Program-made: the position numbers and the translations under genes
The notes under the pieces: model-generated
The model's database searches: none
The model's input: the letters and a program-made list of their open reading frames with translations, nothing else
What the model was told of the DNA's origin: nothing
In this document: one piece after another, positions 12,501-26,100 of the stretch
How positions within the stretch are numbered: the first letter of the stretch is position 1
Layout of the letters: every line of letters begins with the position of its first letter
Assembly (NCBI GenBank): GCA_036674765.1
Contig: JARVKI010000068.1
Location: forward strand, 185,256 to 249,255
Direction: 5' to 3'
DNA length: 64,000 nt
Source of the DNA: Seiridium cupressi
Taxonomy: Eukaryota > Ascomycota > Sordariomycetes > Amphisphaeriales > Sporocadaceae

Positions 12501-15500
12501 TGGTATGGGTACTTTGCAGTGCTCTAGTGCATTTACACTAATAATGTCAGGCTTTAATCCAATCTTGGAACACTCCGTGCGGCATTGGGATCGCGTACAG
12601 TATCGCTTACTAGGACAGTGCCAGACATGCTCTTGGACATTGAACACCCAGGGTATGGCATTGAACCTCATTCAACACCATGGCCTGCAATGAAATACGA
12701 TAATGCCTGCGAATTTGCCAATGCACCGCCATCATCGTGGACACTCTAAGGCCTGCCTGCCACTTTGATGCTAAAGTTCATCCTGCCTCGTGGTTCATCT
12801 ACATGCAATGCCCTGCAGTGCCCGAGATCTGGTGTACATACATGACTTTTCGCTGCCGATTGACACTTGACGTAAGGGCACGACGCTCATGCACAGCATA
12901 CAAGTGATAGTCAGGAGACGGGAAGACAGGCACAGCTGAATTGCTTTCCATATACAGTGCCATTCTCCATCTTGCAGCCGGTAGCGAGCCCGTGATACGC
13001 TGTGGGATTTGGGGCTAATGCGCGCCAGTCACGCACGTCCGTCAATCATACATCGGGCGCGCTCGCCATAAGCCAAGCGATCATCATTGTCTCGTCTGGC
13101 GTCAGACGCATTCGCTGGGCTGAACGTTGTTCTCTCCCAAGCGTTCTAGTGCTGCTGCGGGCATGGGCCAGGGGCCGCTCTAGTGCCGCCTCAGCCCTTG
13201 AAAATATGCAGAAATACCAAGGCAAGTGGACGGCCTACTCGCGCCAGTACCTCACGTCCAAGCCAATCAGGCCGCCCCGACGCGTTCAGACACGTTCTGA
13301 ATGGAAAATCAATCTATTGTCATGCGTGCAATGTTTAATGGCCCAGCCACTGGAGTCGTGTCGAACCCACACTGCGGCCAATGCAAGTGCACGCCGGTAT
13401 TAGCATTCCATTATCCAACGAGGCTGCACACCAAATACCTCTCTCCTATCTCCGGCCAGCTTTTTGAGCCAGCCCGAGGCATGGCCACATGTGACCATCA
13501 CCAATGAGCCGCCAGCCTATACTTTCGTCTCCGGCCGGCCTATTGTACAGGTTTGAGAGGCCCTGGCTCGCTAGGAGCTTCTCAGCCAAGTGTGAGCTCG
13601 GGGCGTGGTTTAGGCGAGGCACAGTACATTGTATGCGACACCGGGGGGAAACCCTTCCAGGGCCACTCTGGCGATAGCTGTGTCACCACCGATGGGCTGG
13701 TGTACGGAAGGCTTCATAACGATTGGGCTGATATTGATTGCTTCAGCAAATCTCGTACTTCCGCTTGCCGTAAGACAGCGCATCTACACCCCCCCCCCAT
13801 GGATGGCGGTCGGCTTGACAGCCAGCCAGCTTCGCTTCGGTTGTATGTGCTCCCCCCACATCTTAGCTGATGGTCGTCTCCTTCAATTAACATGCTGCAT
13901 GTTACAGTGCCTATCATGATGGCGTCTCCATGTCCACTGCATGCTTGGGGAGAAGCAAGTGCAGGGTGCCGCAGATCCTTAGGCTGGGAGCCACACGCGT
14001 ACCTGCCGAATGAGGTAACGGCATTCCCTAGGTCGGCTCGTTCTTTTATCGAAAACCTGTCAAACAATTCATAGTTCGTATAGCCCCTAATTTATTCGAC
14101 TTTGAATTCGGGTTGTGAAAGCTTCTTCTTCTTAGCGGCCACATATACATATATTCCTGCACATCATATTTCTGCGCACAACTCAACCTCTGGATACATA
14201 TCTGAAGCGCCTGTCCTGGCAGGCCTCGTCATGGGAGCTCCTTGACGGAGCTGTCCCACGATCGCCGTTCCACCTATGTCTTTTCCCGTCTCTTCAAAGC
14301 CGGATACTTTGAGATGAGATCTAACCAGATGATCCGTGTACAGTAATGCAAGCTTATAAGTCATTTCGTTGTACGACGCGGCTGTCAGTCGCGCACCATG
14401 GATAACTTTGGGTGGTCCACATCGAGAGTATCCACCCATCTGCTCCTGCTTAGTTATGAAGGGGGACAAGTCCCTCAGCCTTGTGCGGCGACTTGTCCAG
14501 ACATTGGACTGACTCTCGCGTCCCTCCTGAGTTTTGCTAACCATTGTAGCTGCCTTAGTCAAGGCCGTAAACTTCAATCCATCCACCGCGGAATTTGAGC
14601 CTCAAAGCCGATTCTACAGTGCTTACATATATATCCACCTCTACCATGCCCCTCCTTGAAAAATTAGATAGTTAACCCCATTCAGTCCACACGTGAACGC
14701 GGTTGCCGTCCAACAGAAGATTTTGCATGTCACCCCCCTGCGATAAAGATTATGATGGAGTCATCGGCCGGAAGTCTGGGTAGCTGGAAACTCTGTTCTC
14801 CTGCCGCGTCCGCAACGGTCCAGCAATTATCACGTAAGCCTACATGCAGGTGAGAGGCTGGGGAATATGACGGGTTGGTGGTAGCATTCATATGAGACCG
14901 CTTGAGACCAAAACCCTTTCGCCCAGCCTTGAGACAGGCAAGGAACGTGGCATTAAGACAACTGCAGCCCGTTCTCCTGAACGGTTCTTGATAAGGTTGA
15001 TCGAACAACGCAGAGAAACCCCTCCTCGGCATGTCGTTATATCGTTAATTTCATCCCCAGATATCAGTATGGCCCCCACATTAAAATTGAAATGCCCAAG
15101 TCCGCCTACATGTGGTTTTTGCACTGTCCAAGCCGGTCCCCTAGCCGTTGTCCCCGAGACTTGATGCCAACTAGTCTTAGTTTGGAAACGCATCTCAAGA
15201 AGGCAACCTTTTGCATGGCACTTATTTCTACAGCGCGAGACCATAGCATCTAGCCTCTCATCTACTTAGTGCTTGCATATGCTCGTCATGACGTGTTGTT
15301 CTCGCGTTAAGTGGCCTCTCCTTTACAGAAACTTTACCCAGCTCTGCCGTGTACGCGAGTTCCGGGGAAAGAAACGTAACGAAGCCGGTTCGGGCTAGCG
15401 GCTCGTCGGCAAGGACATTAGAACATGGCATTCTGTACAATTCCGGCCAACTTTGCCATCCTGAACTCGGTCGTGTATATCATATCTCGTGATCTGTCAA

Positions 15501-18500
15501 GCTCGCACGCGTCCTGGCCAAATGAGATGATTTCCCGCGGCCTCGAGCCCTTTTCTTATTTGACTGTGAGTATTCAGTACTATTGGCGATCCGCATCTAT
15601 GCCAGAAACAGTCCAGACCCCTAAGCCGTCATCATCTAACTCCTGGCTTTTTGCTCCACTAGGATTCGTCCCATTTCGAACTCGGTTTCCGCTCGAGCCC
15701 TGTTGCTAGATAGCCTTCACAGTGCAAACTAGCCCTCTTCTGCTTCTTATCCCACGTTGCGTCTCATTGCCTCAAGCTTTGACCCGGTTTTAGTGAGTCT
15801 TCTTGTCGGACGGGAACCATCAGCGTCTTCGTTGCTTCAATGGCACGCAAGAAAAGTTTCGCGGTGCCATTTATGGCGTTGTAAGTGTCGTGTTATCTTT
15901 CCCTACCCCCTCCTCTAGACAGCATATTCGACCCTGCTCGGCGACACTGTTCCTTAGCTGAGACATCCCAAAGCCAGCCAGTGTCGTCTTTGACGCTTTG
16001 CTAGCACACACGAGTCACTTCAACCGGGATCCGCTCTTAGCCGGCTCTCCAGGTCTAACCAAAGCTTCCTTGGATTATGCTATGCGCGGCCTGAAGCTTG
16101 CAATGGTGGTCAATTGTCCGCCCGGGATCGCGGATGACATGAGACATTCGAGTACCCGGTCTCCTGGTCGACGGGACCGGTCTTCGAGATGGAACCGGAA
16201 CTGACGAACAGAGCATAGTCAGCCTCATAAAATTGGAGTTCAGGCTCAATGCTCATTTCCGACACTTAAGGAGAACGGAAGCACGGAGCTCATCAGGACA
16301 TCGTGAACTTTCGATCGACGGTTTAGACTGGGTAACCTAGTCAGGGGTCTTCTGACTCGACCTTTAATAGCCACATTGAGGCTCATGCAGCTCCCTTGCG
16401 GCTGTGGCACGAGCGCTTGACAAACTCCATACCGTGCATGCTCCTAACCAGAATACTAGGTTACAAGTCGACATCCACAACGTCGACTCAACCAGTCTAC
16501 TGTGTCGCTTGCTGAGGATGACTCAAGGCTGGTGATACACGGGGCAGTTTTCCAATCGACTTTCGCTCTTCCCGACCACCGCTTCCTCTGCCGGATGCAA
16601 TCTTGTCTATCCACCATCTTCCACTGTGAGTTATGTGGGTGCTGAACACTTAGGCCGTCGCAGTACATATCTCTCGAACCTCTCAATTAAATGAATTCTT
16701 GGCCTTTCTAAGAAATGAACTGATTTCTGGATTTTCTGAAACAAAGAGAATTCCACTACTCGAGCAAGATACTTCTCGCTGAAAACCTACAACACATTAC
16801 GTCTTCATCCACATCCATCAAAGGTTTCATACATAGGTGCCGAGTATTCGACAGAAAGGGGGTCGTCTGCCTTTACGTTCATTTTGTCCCCGCAATATCT
16901 ACTCTAGGGGTCTGTCTTGCCTGTCTATAGCGAACATGCCTGCGATTATCATATGTTGAATATGGAGTTGTACATAATTAATTAGAGAGGCCTACTCAGT
17001 CTCGAGCTAAACCCGAGTACCCCACTTAAATAGTCCGAATGCAAATCTTGAACCTTCTTAAAAGTATGCTGTTGCCATCACAGTAACTATGACCTAGAGG
17101 CCTTCGATGGATACCTACGTCACCCGGGAGAGGTGCTGCCCCGACCCCTTGTCACGTTCTGGCCGAGAGTACGAACTTGAAATCGCAATGATACAGGACG
17201 CCGAGGCTTCCGAGTATATCAGGCTGTACTGCTTCTGGCGAAGCTTGGCAACGGCAGACGGACATCATCACCTCACTACAACTCGACAACTCTTCGGCTC
17301 CATTGCCTGCATGCTTCCGTTCATGGACGAGGTCTACGGGCTGTCATGTCTAGAGCAGGCGTTGTTGCGCTCAGATGCCCTCTACCGGAGCTTTCCAGGT
17401 TTCTCTACGAAAGTGGTAAGCCGTTCGGTAGGCCCTTGCTTGTCCACAATTATTTGATGCACTGCAGCTGATTGACAGGCCTGCTGATTGATCAAAACCC
17501 CGTCTACAATTCTGCAGGCCGAAGAAGGAACCGCATGGTACGCGCATTCTCCGATTGCTTGTACGGAGTGCCCTACGGAAACAGAATAGCAATGCAGGCA
17601 ACTTACTATGCCAGACTTACCAACGTGAAACCTCAATTCGTAATTGTCGAGATGTGGTTTGTATCACCAGCTCCTATAGGCTCACATGGTTATCTGCTCG
17701 CTAATCTTACGAGGTTTCTGATGCGAGCAAGAGATATGGACCAGGTGGTAATCCACCTAACATTCTTTTATCCAACAAGCTCACACTACTGCTGAACGAG
17801 TATGATCACTCAAGAAAACTATCAAATACTGGGTTCGGTGCCATGCTTACAGTTGGTAATTGGCACGCGAGCATGAGACTATGAATAACTACGAGCAATG
17901 GTTCTACACTACATGTATGTACAGAATTCTGGGAACGCCTTGTAACGTTGGGCCACATTCACGTTGATGCAGTCGGTCTCCAACTGCAACTCATGCAGTC
18001 CAAGGAGAACGCTGGAGATATGTGCAATGGAGAGCCACATACTGCATAGGTCATTGCTCTGGAAATGGTAGATCGATGGTAATAGCTGATTACGTGCTCA
18101 AGCAAACCTCGGGCAAGCTTCATCGAATCTACGAAAGGAGCCGGTGGGAGATTCAATGTGCCAGGCCTCTAGACCCTTGATCGGCCAACCAAAGCCCCCT
18201 CGAAAGCGAGATCAAAATCAACCCCGGTCAAGTGTGTTAAATACCCTGGGTCCCGCCGTGGCCGCAGTGGGTGATAACGTTATCTCGTCCATCTCAGGCA
18301 ACTTGATGCAATATTTTACCGCTTTACAATACAGATCATCGGAAACTAGTCTTTCATACGTAGTGCCTGCTCCCACGAGCCCCAACCAGGCGCAATCCAC
18401 AGTCCAAGCCCAGCCCATGGGTACCTGTTCATATAAGCAATGCCTCTTTTACATGTCTCGCATGTGGACTCAAACTGCGAGGTATGATAAGACATCGTAG

Positions 18501-20678
18501 AGCCACTGTTTGTCTCAGGGCTCCATCCCCACTCAATGACTTTGACATACTTTAGGCGGGAAGTGGCGGATCCTTTGTGCAACTCCTATAATCAATGTCA
18601 CCATCTTAGCTTTTTTCATTGGTCAATGTTCCTGCGTCGATCGATTGAGCCACAGCGCGAATAGATTAACAGTCAGATCGGCCGCTGTCGAGGGCACCCG
18701 TTAGTATGGGGATTGCATTCCTGCGGGCCACTGTCCGGGATTCCCAGGTTCCCGTTCCCATTGGCAGGTTGGCTTCGCTGAAAAGACAACGCGCCCGATA
18801 TAATGTAAACAATTCGGAGGTTTGGTCCGCCCAAGAAAAAGAAGCGTGAGCGCAATTGGAGCATAGACGATCTAAACGCCGAAGCCAAGCTACCTGCAGC
18901 CCAACCCCAGCTTCTCCGCAGTATGATGACAGCCGCGATTAAGATGCGAGTTCACTATGGGTGGACACTAGAGAGACTCGGAGAAAAGCGACCAAGGTTC
19001 AATGTCTGAGGCTGGTTTTTATCGCAGGAACCCATTGCTTACCCGGAAGAACGCTTCAAGCATGGTAGGTGCTATGCCTCGCAGATCACAGAAAGGTGCA
19101 TCTCTATTGGAATCCGAAACAGTGGGGTAACTCGAACATAATTTCCATTTCCAGCGGACGGTGATGCGCGTGGATGCGAGTACGGACACTCGATCTCTTC
19201 TGAGCAGGGTGCGAGTATGTATGCCAGATGCTTGATGGGCCCACGAATGCTGACAGGTAGGGATCATGCTCCCAGCCGGTGAGAATGACCAGACACGCAT
19301 CACGCGTTTATTGACGTTTCAGAGCCCATCCATGGTCACAACGCGTGGTTTCCAACAATGGGGGAAACCGTGATGTAAAAGACACCAACGGACCATGGCC
19401 GCATTAGCTCTGGGGGCGGTGATGAAGCTACTGGAAAGCCCATGCCTGTCTCGGTCCGGCTGGGTATCATGTTGTTCCTGGGATGGCTTGCGAGGAGAAC
19501 CACTTAACGCGTCGAGCTGGCAGAGCTGCCGCAAGAGGCGCGCCCGAGCAAAGCTGGCCTCTGCAGGTGCTGCCAAGCGCTCCGTCGCTCACGCTTTCTC
19601 CAGGTACGGCTTAGGCGGCTGATGCAAGTAGCTGGAGCTGCAAGACCATTGGCAGGCGATAGCCAGGGGGCAGACCTGCTGCTTCTCCCAGCCAACCTTC
19701 AAATCGCTCATCAGGGCTCATCTCCGAGCTGCAATAGTGTGAGCGCTGCTCATAAATTCTCCGATGGGCCTCACTTTACGGCAAACAAGCTCGAATACGG
19801 ACGCTGCACTGGAGGTCAGGATGTTGTTGATACTGCATGTTTCCTGGCACCAGTCTATTGGTTATGCAGAGACGCAATGAACAAGACTTTCATCCTGCAG
19901 CCTCTGGCAGACCACCCATTGGTTACGACCCAGCGCCACTACGTGCCGGCTTCAGCTCGGGATGCCGAAAAGCATGCCATTTAGTTAATTGTCATGCTCT
20001 TGATCTTGCTTTCCCCCCGCGCTTGAGAGACGCAGTCAGCATACGAGGCTTACTCTGTGGCGTGCGGTCGAATCTCGCTTGAGCCATGCTGTGCAAGCCG
20101 CCTTCCTTTTTTCAGAGTTAACTATCACGAGCTTTGGAGCGGCGAAATTCCGAGCTGGATTTGGATCACCTCGATCTCTGTGGTCTCTCAGCAACAGGAG
20201 AGATTCTCCTGACGATTGTCCCTTGGCGTGCAATAGCTTCGTTCAAGTACACTTTAGTGCCGGCTAGATGGATTAAAGTCAGTGATCTGTGCGGCCAACG
20301 TAACCTGAGTCTCCGGCATACAGTTCTGGGGAACTGGCTGGGCAAAATGAACACGGGGACACCAAGTTCGGTTTCCAGTTAATTCGCCAACCGATGTAAA
20401 ACATCACAAGCGTTTGCCGGCTTTGCCCCTACTATCAAGAACTATTGCTAGGCCCAAATGGAACTCGATATGGTTACCTATTGATGATTCTTCTACCTGC
20501 AGGCAGCACTGCTAGGACATGCGCATTTTTCCCTTGACCGTTCACCGAGGGTTCTAGCAGAAAATCTAGACCTATTGGTCAGTTAAGTTGACCCTCATGA
20601 ATATACAGCTATCGTTGACGATCTTCCCCGTGCTAATACAGGCGTGGCCATCTTACGACGCGGAGCCTCCGCGCCGCT
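9551..20678. other. 11-kb region without a supportable gene
   Basis: The first 1.5 kb is upstream of the cyclin gene and is pyrimidine rich on the minus strand (strongest at about 10970-11090). It may be a long promoter or leader. From about 11.1 kb to 20.6 kb every frame is short, stops are dense on both strands, and none of the longer ones carries a recognisable motif. I see no terminal repeats, no transposase or reverse-transcriptase motif, no tRNA and no satellite. Base composition looks mixed rather than strongly AT rich, so this is not an obvious RIP-degraded island. Candidates that were considered are listed under rejected items. Confidence 0.6.
9742..9747. promoter_or_regulatory. MluI cell-cycle box (ACGCGT) upstream of the cyclin gene
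   Basis: A perfect ACGCGT lies 192 bp upstream of the cyclin start codon, next to an AT-rich TTTATAAT. In yeasts this is the MBF binding site that drives G1/S transcription. The position and the gene's identity make the call reasonable, but binding is inferred. Confidence 0.5.
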
Positions 20679-22605
20679 TCATACAGGGCTGAACTCTACA
20701 GAATCATCTATCCAATTCTTCCGGTTTTTTAAATCTGCCATTCCGTATGTCGTCTTATTCCTGGTTCTTGAATCGATGTCTAAGAACTCTCGATAGCTTC
20801 CAGGTTTCTCGAAATCATCGATCTCGTGGGCGAATATGACCTCATCAGGCGTACCCAGTGAACTAATTGCCTCGTCATAATCGGCAACGCTTTGGGGGTT
20901 TGTGATAGCCCACTCTCCATCCGTGACGTGACGTCTATAAGGAGGGAATCTCTGTGCGCCAAGGACATCTCGCCGATTCTCGCCTAGCCATATCCGGCCT
21001 GTCGTCGGAACAGAAGACATGTAGCATACCTTGAACGGAAAGATGCCACTGAGTCGATCTGTCCATTTCACTGGTTCACTGATCATGGGGAGAATGCCGA
21101 CTGGACATAGCCCTCCTAGAATACCTTGTTCTCGTGGCCAGCCGGGCGGTTTATTCATTGGGCTTATATTGTTTTCATTCAGCGCTGCCCCTACACCGAC
21201 ATCAAGGTCGAAAAGTGGACAATTTTCCACGAGTCCTTGTGCTGTCTGGATAGACCACACCGTTTGCGCCGTGTAGTTTTTCTGCATGTTCGTAATGCCG
21301 AACTTACTCAGATCATTTTCGGTCAGCATTGGAAATGTGCTACCAGAATCAAGCATGACTGCAAAGGTGGCAGATCCACGAGGGAAACCCTGCGCTTCGC
21401 TATCCCGTACGGCTGTTCTTCCTTTTGACGATGGCGGCGGCGCCTTGCCAGATCGACGCACTTTGTTCTCGTCAACAACAAACCGCATCTTAATCGACCA
21501 CATCCCAAAGTCCTCTCCATGGACTTTATGGTTGGGCGGGAGGTGCCAGGGATATTGGTCAATGCAAAAGCCTTTCTTTGCGTATGATCCGCTATCTGAA
21601 CCGGCCAGTGGGGGTTCGTACCACAGCCAGCCGGGCCCGAACTCCTCGGCATACCTGTCCAGCCGTTCATTTCTGTCAGTTGCAAAAGAGTGATATGAGG
21701 GACACGTGTCAACGATTGCGCCGGCGTAGAACAGGGTGTAATCACTTGAGCACTTGATCACGCCCGTTTCGTAGCCAGTGATCGCGGCTTCGATATTGAT
21801 TCTCTGCGTGTTGAAGTCAGTATACTCCACAGCCGCGCGCAGTGCCTTCAACCTCTTTGCGACAGCAGTCTTTGCGTGAAGTTGATCCCTGGTAAGAATC
21901 AGCACATCTCCAATATGAAAAACGGCGTTGGCTCAAGTAGCCCCTATAGTACTAGACCGTGGTATGCAACAGTAGACTAAACGAAAGGAAGCACAGCGCC
22001 CTGTCTATCCAGGTACACACATAATCTACTTACGCGGGCATGTTGTTTTCTTCCGTGTCCTCCATCTGTTCTCTCTCTAGGAGCATTTCGTTTAGTAACT
22101 CTTGTCGGGCCTCAACACATTGAGGCTCATTGCGCTTGCTCCATTCGATAATAAATTTCTGCTGTAATATTTCGCGATTTTTGTATTCTATTCTGCTCAA
22201 ATTGTTGCCCAGGCTCGCACCAATGACAAGAGTTTCCCACGGCTTCGGACCCTCGCTCTGATCGCTCCTGTGCCCTGAAACGGCGATATTGGCCTGTCGG
22301 GCATCGTTGGCTTGTGCACGTGTGATGCTCTCTTCTTCAATATCGACGACTTTTCGATCAGTTTGCTGTCTAGCCTGTTCTACATTCCGGTGTCTGCGGG
22401 AGCCACGAAGCACGGTCTCCCCAACAGTCAATCCAGTCGCCCGTCCTTCGGACATTGTCAAGGCTCCATGTTCGCGTGCAAGCTGCCTTTGGCGTTCAAT
22501 CCTGGTTTGCTGCTTTTTCTGATTCCTTGGGTTGGGTTGACTGCCAGGAAGGATCTTTGACTCCTCCACATGGCCACTTCGTTGTGTTCTCCTATTCCCA
22601 GACAT
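20679..22605 (-). CDS. Retropepsin-like aspartic-protease-domain protein, unknown function (593 aa)
   Basis: Two exons, 22034-22605 and 20679-21888, flank a 145-bp intron. Its donor is GTAAGT, and its acceptor ATTCTTACCAG leaves the correct phase. The start is ATG at 22605. Residues 1-190 are charged and Gln/Arg rich, probably helical. The C-terminal half contains VMLDSGSTFPML with the candidate catalytic Asp at about residue 371, and about 90 residues later ILGGLCPVGILPM. Together these resemble the D-[ST]-G-[AS] active-site loop and the flap/ILG region of retropepsins. There is no reverse transcriptase, integrase or zinc knuckle, so this is not an intact retroelement. It is divergently paired with the 1513-aa gene at 23188, 582 bp away. 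I do not know a characterised homologue; protease activity is inferred. Confidence 0.8.
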
Positions 22606-23187
22606 CCTCCGTTCGAGTGGGTGAGGTCAGATGGTACCGCAAACTATGCGAGCGAGGCCTCTTCGACCCAATTCGGACTACTTGGTGCAGGGAAACAGAC
22701 TCATATCCATAAGACAGTGTGTATCTGCTGGAGCGACCGGAAACAGTGACAGCGATAAAAGTTCTTTGTCTCGGATTTTGTCTCATTCTTTATTTGAACG
22801 CTCTGCCACGAGATGACAGCATTCCTTGTTCGACGCCGTTTTCATTTGGGCGCAGTACTGTTCAAGGGAGGTTCTGGAATGCCCTCCCTTCCATTCCCGA
22901 CAACCAGAAAATTCCTGCCGCAGCCGCGAGAAACACGAGTCATTTCGCAACATTATGTTGTTTAGACTCTCTTGAGGACAATTTCTTCTCCTTGAATTTT
23001 CTGAATATCGTAACTCTGTTCCCTTTGCACGGACTTTGCGACCCGAGCGCGATCTTGCCTGGTATTCTCGGGTGTTCGTTTCGGAGAGCCGCAGTTTAGG
23101 CCAGCCATAGTCGCTGCCTGAGCACGGCGCATCAAGTTCAGGTTACATTGAAGAGAAGTGCCCTGCTGGCCAAAGAAGCTGGGAACC
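22606..23187. promoter_or_regulatory. Bidirectional promoter region of the divergent protease-like pair
   Basis: 582 bp separates the two start codons of the genes at 22605 (minus) and 23188 (plus). There is no coding frame of its own. Shared regulation of the two genes is inferred from this arrangement. Confidence 0.5.
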
Positions 23188-26100
23188 ATGCCTCCAAAAC
23201 GCAAGAAGACAACCGGGTCGCGGGGGACAGGTTCGAACCCTGGTGGTAACGTCAACGCTCGCAGGGTTCGAGCCAAACGCGATGCCGCTCGACGGCTCGC
23301 AGCCACTGATACGAAGGGCATGATCGACCTACTGTTGAAAGCCTGGAATTTCTTGCAAACTGAAGATTCCTATCGGAATGGTGCCTGGGAGCGGAGATTT
23401 GGTCACATCAGGGAGATAGCCCAGGAGGCCGACAAACGTCGGAAGCAAGGTGACCCAGCCTTCGGTGGAGACTTGGCCTCGAAGCTTGCCCATATCCAAG
23501 CTATGGATGAATTGCATCGACGATATGATGCGTGGACTATGGGACCAACTCGCTTCACGACCGCTGACCCCGTGAAGCAGAGGCGCCCTCAGCGGCTTGC
23601 GCCATATCACCGCCTGCTCCCCGATTTGTGTGAAGATGAAGAGAAACTACCTTCAACATACACATCCCTGGTGCCACGACCAAAAGAAGTGACAGATCCT
23701 GCCTTTGTGGATTTCCCCAAATTCAAAGACGAAACGGATTGGAAAGCTTTCTTCAAGCGTGCCGATGTGATGCCCCTCATAAGATCTTACATTATCTTCT
23801 ACCAGCATGCGGATCTCTGGGGACAACAAGACCTTCCTGAAACCCAATGGCACATGCAATTCCCACTACTCAAGAACCCAGACAACCCAGAAGGGTTAAA
23901 CTTCGCCCAATTCGAAAATGTCGCGTTCGAGGGTTGCGTGGTTAGGGAATGGAATGAATTCGGCCACATTCAGCATGACCTCGCGAAGAGTGGCCTTGCA
24001 ACAGGTATGCTTGGTTTTGCCACGCAGCGTGGTATCCGACGCGCTGCCATTCAGAAGATCCTGAACCTGATCACGAACAACGAAAACAGGGACACCAACA
24101 CACCCTGGAGACGTGTCACTTTCCCGATAGCTCCTAAGAAGTTCCAGTACACTCACTTCCATCCCTGGGCTACGCCGCGTCAATGGCCCGGCAATAGCTT
24201 CGCGAAGCCTATAGATCGGCACAAGAGGTTCGAGCCTTCACCTTGGATCTATTGGTACAATGAATGGCACCAACAGGCTGAATATCTCTCAGCCTGGACC
24301 CGCCAGACGTACAACAAACGTTACTGGCACGACTTCAAGAGGATTGCCTTGCCTGTCAACTTTCGTGGCCCATACACGTTCAAGGATAAGTGTATCTACG
24401 ACGATTACTGGTTGAAGATGGGCGAATATCTGGTAACGCTGCAGGCCAATCTGGAGAAGTTGGCAGTCACACGCACCCGCTGGCTCCTTGACAGAGTTGT
24501 TGAGGATATCAAGCATGGTGAAGACGGTGACCCGATCCCAAACGACGTTGTCCCTCGACCAGATGTAGACCTTGCGATCGGGAGACCCGACAGCTTTCAA
24601 TTGATCGACGAAGTAGATATGTCATGGCTCAAGTTCCTATGCCAGCCGCCCACCACCAAAGCTCTAGCTGGTCTGTCGCTATCGAAGCCTGAGGACACCC
24701 TCACCATCATCCTGGATCATCGCCTACAAACCTTGTTCAACGATCCACTGCACAACCCTTTCTGGCTCACCGATGTGGCAGCTGGGGACCCTAAGCTAAG
24801 CTATAGACCTAGGGAAATCCACTTGGAGCATCTTCTACCGATCCTCAATCTGGGCGGGCGTGATCATGTGCAGCGAGATTGGTCAGGGGGGGCTATTACC
24901 TGGTACCAGAAAGCCGCGAAACTCGAACCTACCGGGGCCGCGATCCCAAACTCATTGTATCAGTTTAGCTTAAAGGAGTTGAAGCTACACTGTACCAAAC
25001 TGGCGGAGATGGGGCGTATTGCGTGAGTTAGCTTCCACATCCTCATGTATGCCACTGACTAACGCTTGGCTCAGGTACAAACGCCCTGAGGATCCCACAA
25101 AACTCACAGCACCATGGTGGTCGGGCAAGGGCACCTTGTACTACTACCCAGACGCCGACTTCGATATCGCAGGCGGCAGCATAGCACCAGTACCTCCTGG
25201 TATCGATCCGCTCACCAACTACGACTTGAACCCAGACATGGACTCCCCTGAGAACCCCATGCGATATCCCGAAGAGCGCATTCGCTGGCGTTACCCGGAC
25301 CCCACGGAATTCCATCTCGAGAATGAGCGGCAGATGGATTTCTTCGCCAGCGAAATGGTTAGACGCAACCGCAGTCTACCGGCCACGCATCAGCTTCCAA
25401 AAGAAGTTTATGAAGATGAGTTCTTGCCAGAAATCGTGTGGAAGCAAGGCCCTCTGTTTGACGTCAGGAGCATCGAATCGCTGCGCCAGTCTCCGGCCTG
25501 GGAAGATATCCTAGATTATAGAACAGTGCTGCAGAAAGACGTCGGGTACTCATTCAAGACGATCAACTTTCTCCGTAACCTTGCTTATCGCATGGGACGT
25601 ACCATTCGACACTATAAGGCTCTGCGAGACCGAACCGCGAAAGCCTCAGCGCTTACGCGTGGGCACCTCGTTGCCGCCCTCGATGGGTGGAAAACGCATG
25701 TCGACAGTACCTGGAGCAACGTGAAAGACCCGTTCGATCCCACAGCGGTCCCAGTCAAACTAGGAAACCCAAACGGAGTGATCGCGAAGGTAGACGAAGA
25801 CAGCAAGAACAAGGACAGCCAAGACGCGACAACTGTATTCAAAGACATACGGGACGGGATTGTTGAAGACATGGTTCAAAACCGGGTCATGCTCTTTCCC
25901 AGTCGTCGGACCGTCTACACTGACAAGAACAAGCTTTTGGCGGTGTATTACCGGAGGGCAGACATTTGGAGCTGGGGCAGCGAGCCGATCAGACAGCGTC
26001 ATGCAGCATACAGACGGGAGCGCTACTTTGACATGAGACGATGGCCAGTGAATAGACAACCCAAGGAGAGCTCTCGGACAAACATCATCCAGCGTCGCGA

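Noticed and set aside
14164..14586. Minus-strand frame of 140 aa in the gene desert
   Set aside because: No start in good context, no motif, no flanking splice signals that extend it.
17107..17795. Two adjacent plus-strand frames (116 and 107 aa) that might be exons of one gene
   Set aside because: Possible splice sites exist, but no joined product gives a recognisable domain, and alternative joins hit stops quickly.
19319..19695. Overlapping Ala/Arg/Ser-rich frames on both strands
   Set aside because: Composition reflects local GC content; both strands are open with no domain.
23226..23245. GGTTCGAACCC, resembling a tRNA T-arm box
   Set aside because: It lies inside the N-terminal coding sequence of the giant gene, with no acceptor stem, A box or cloverleaf around it.
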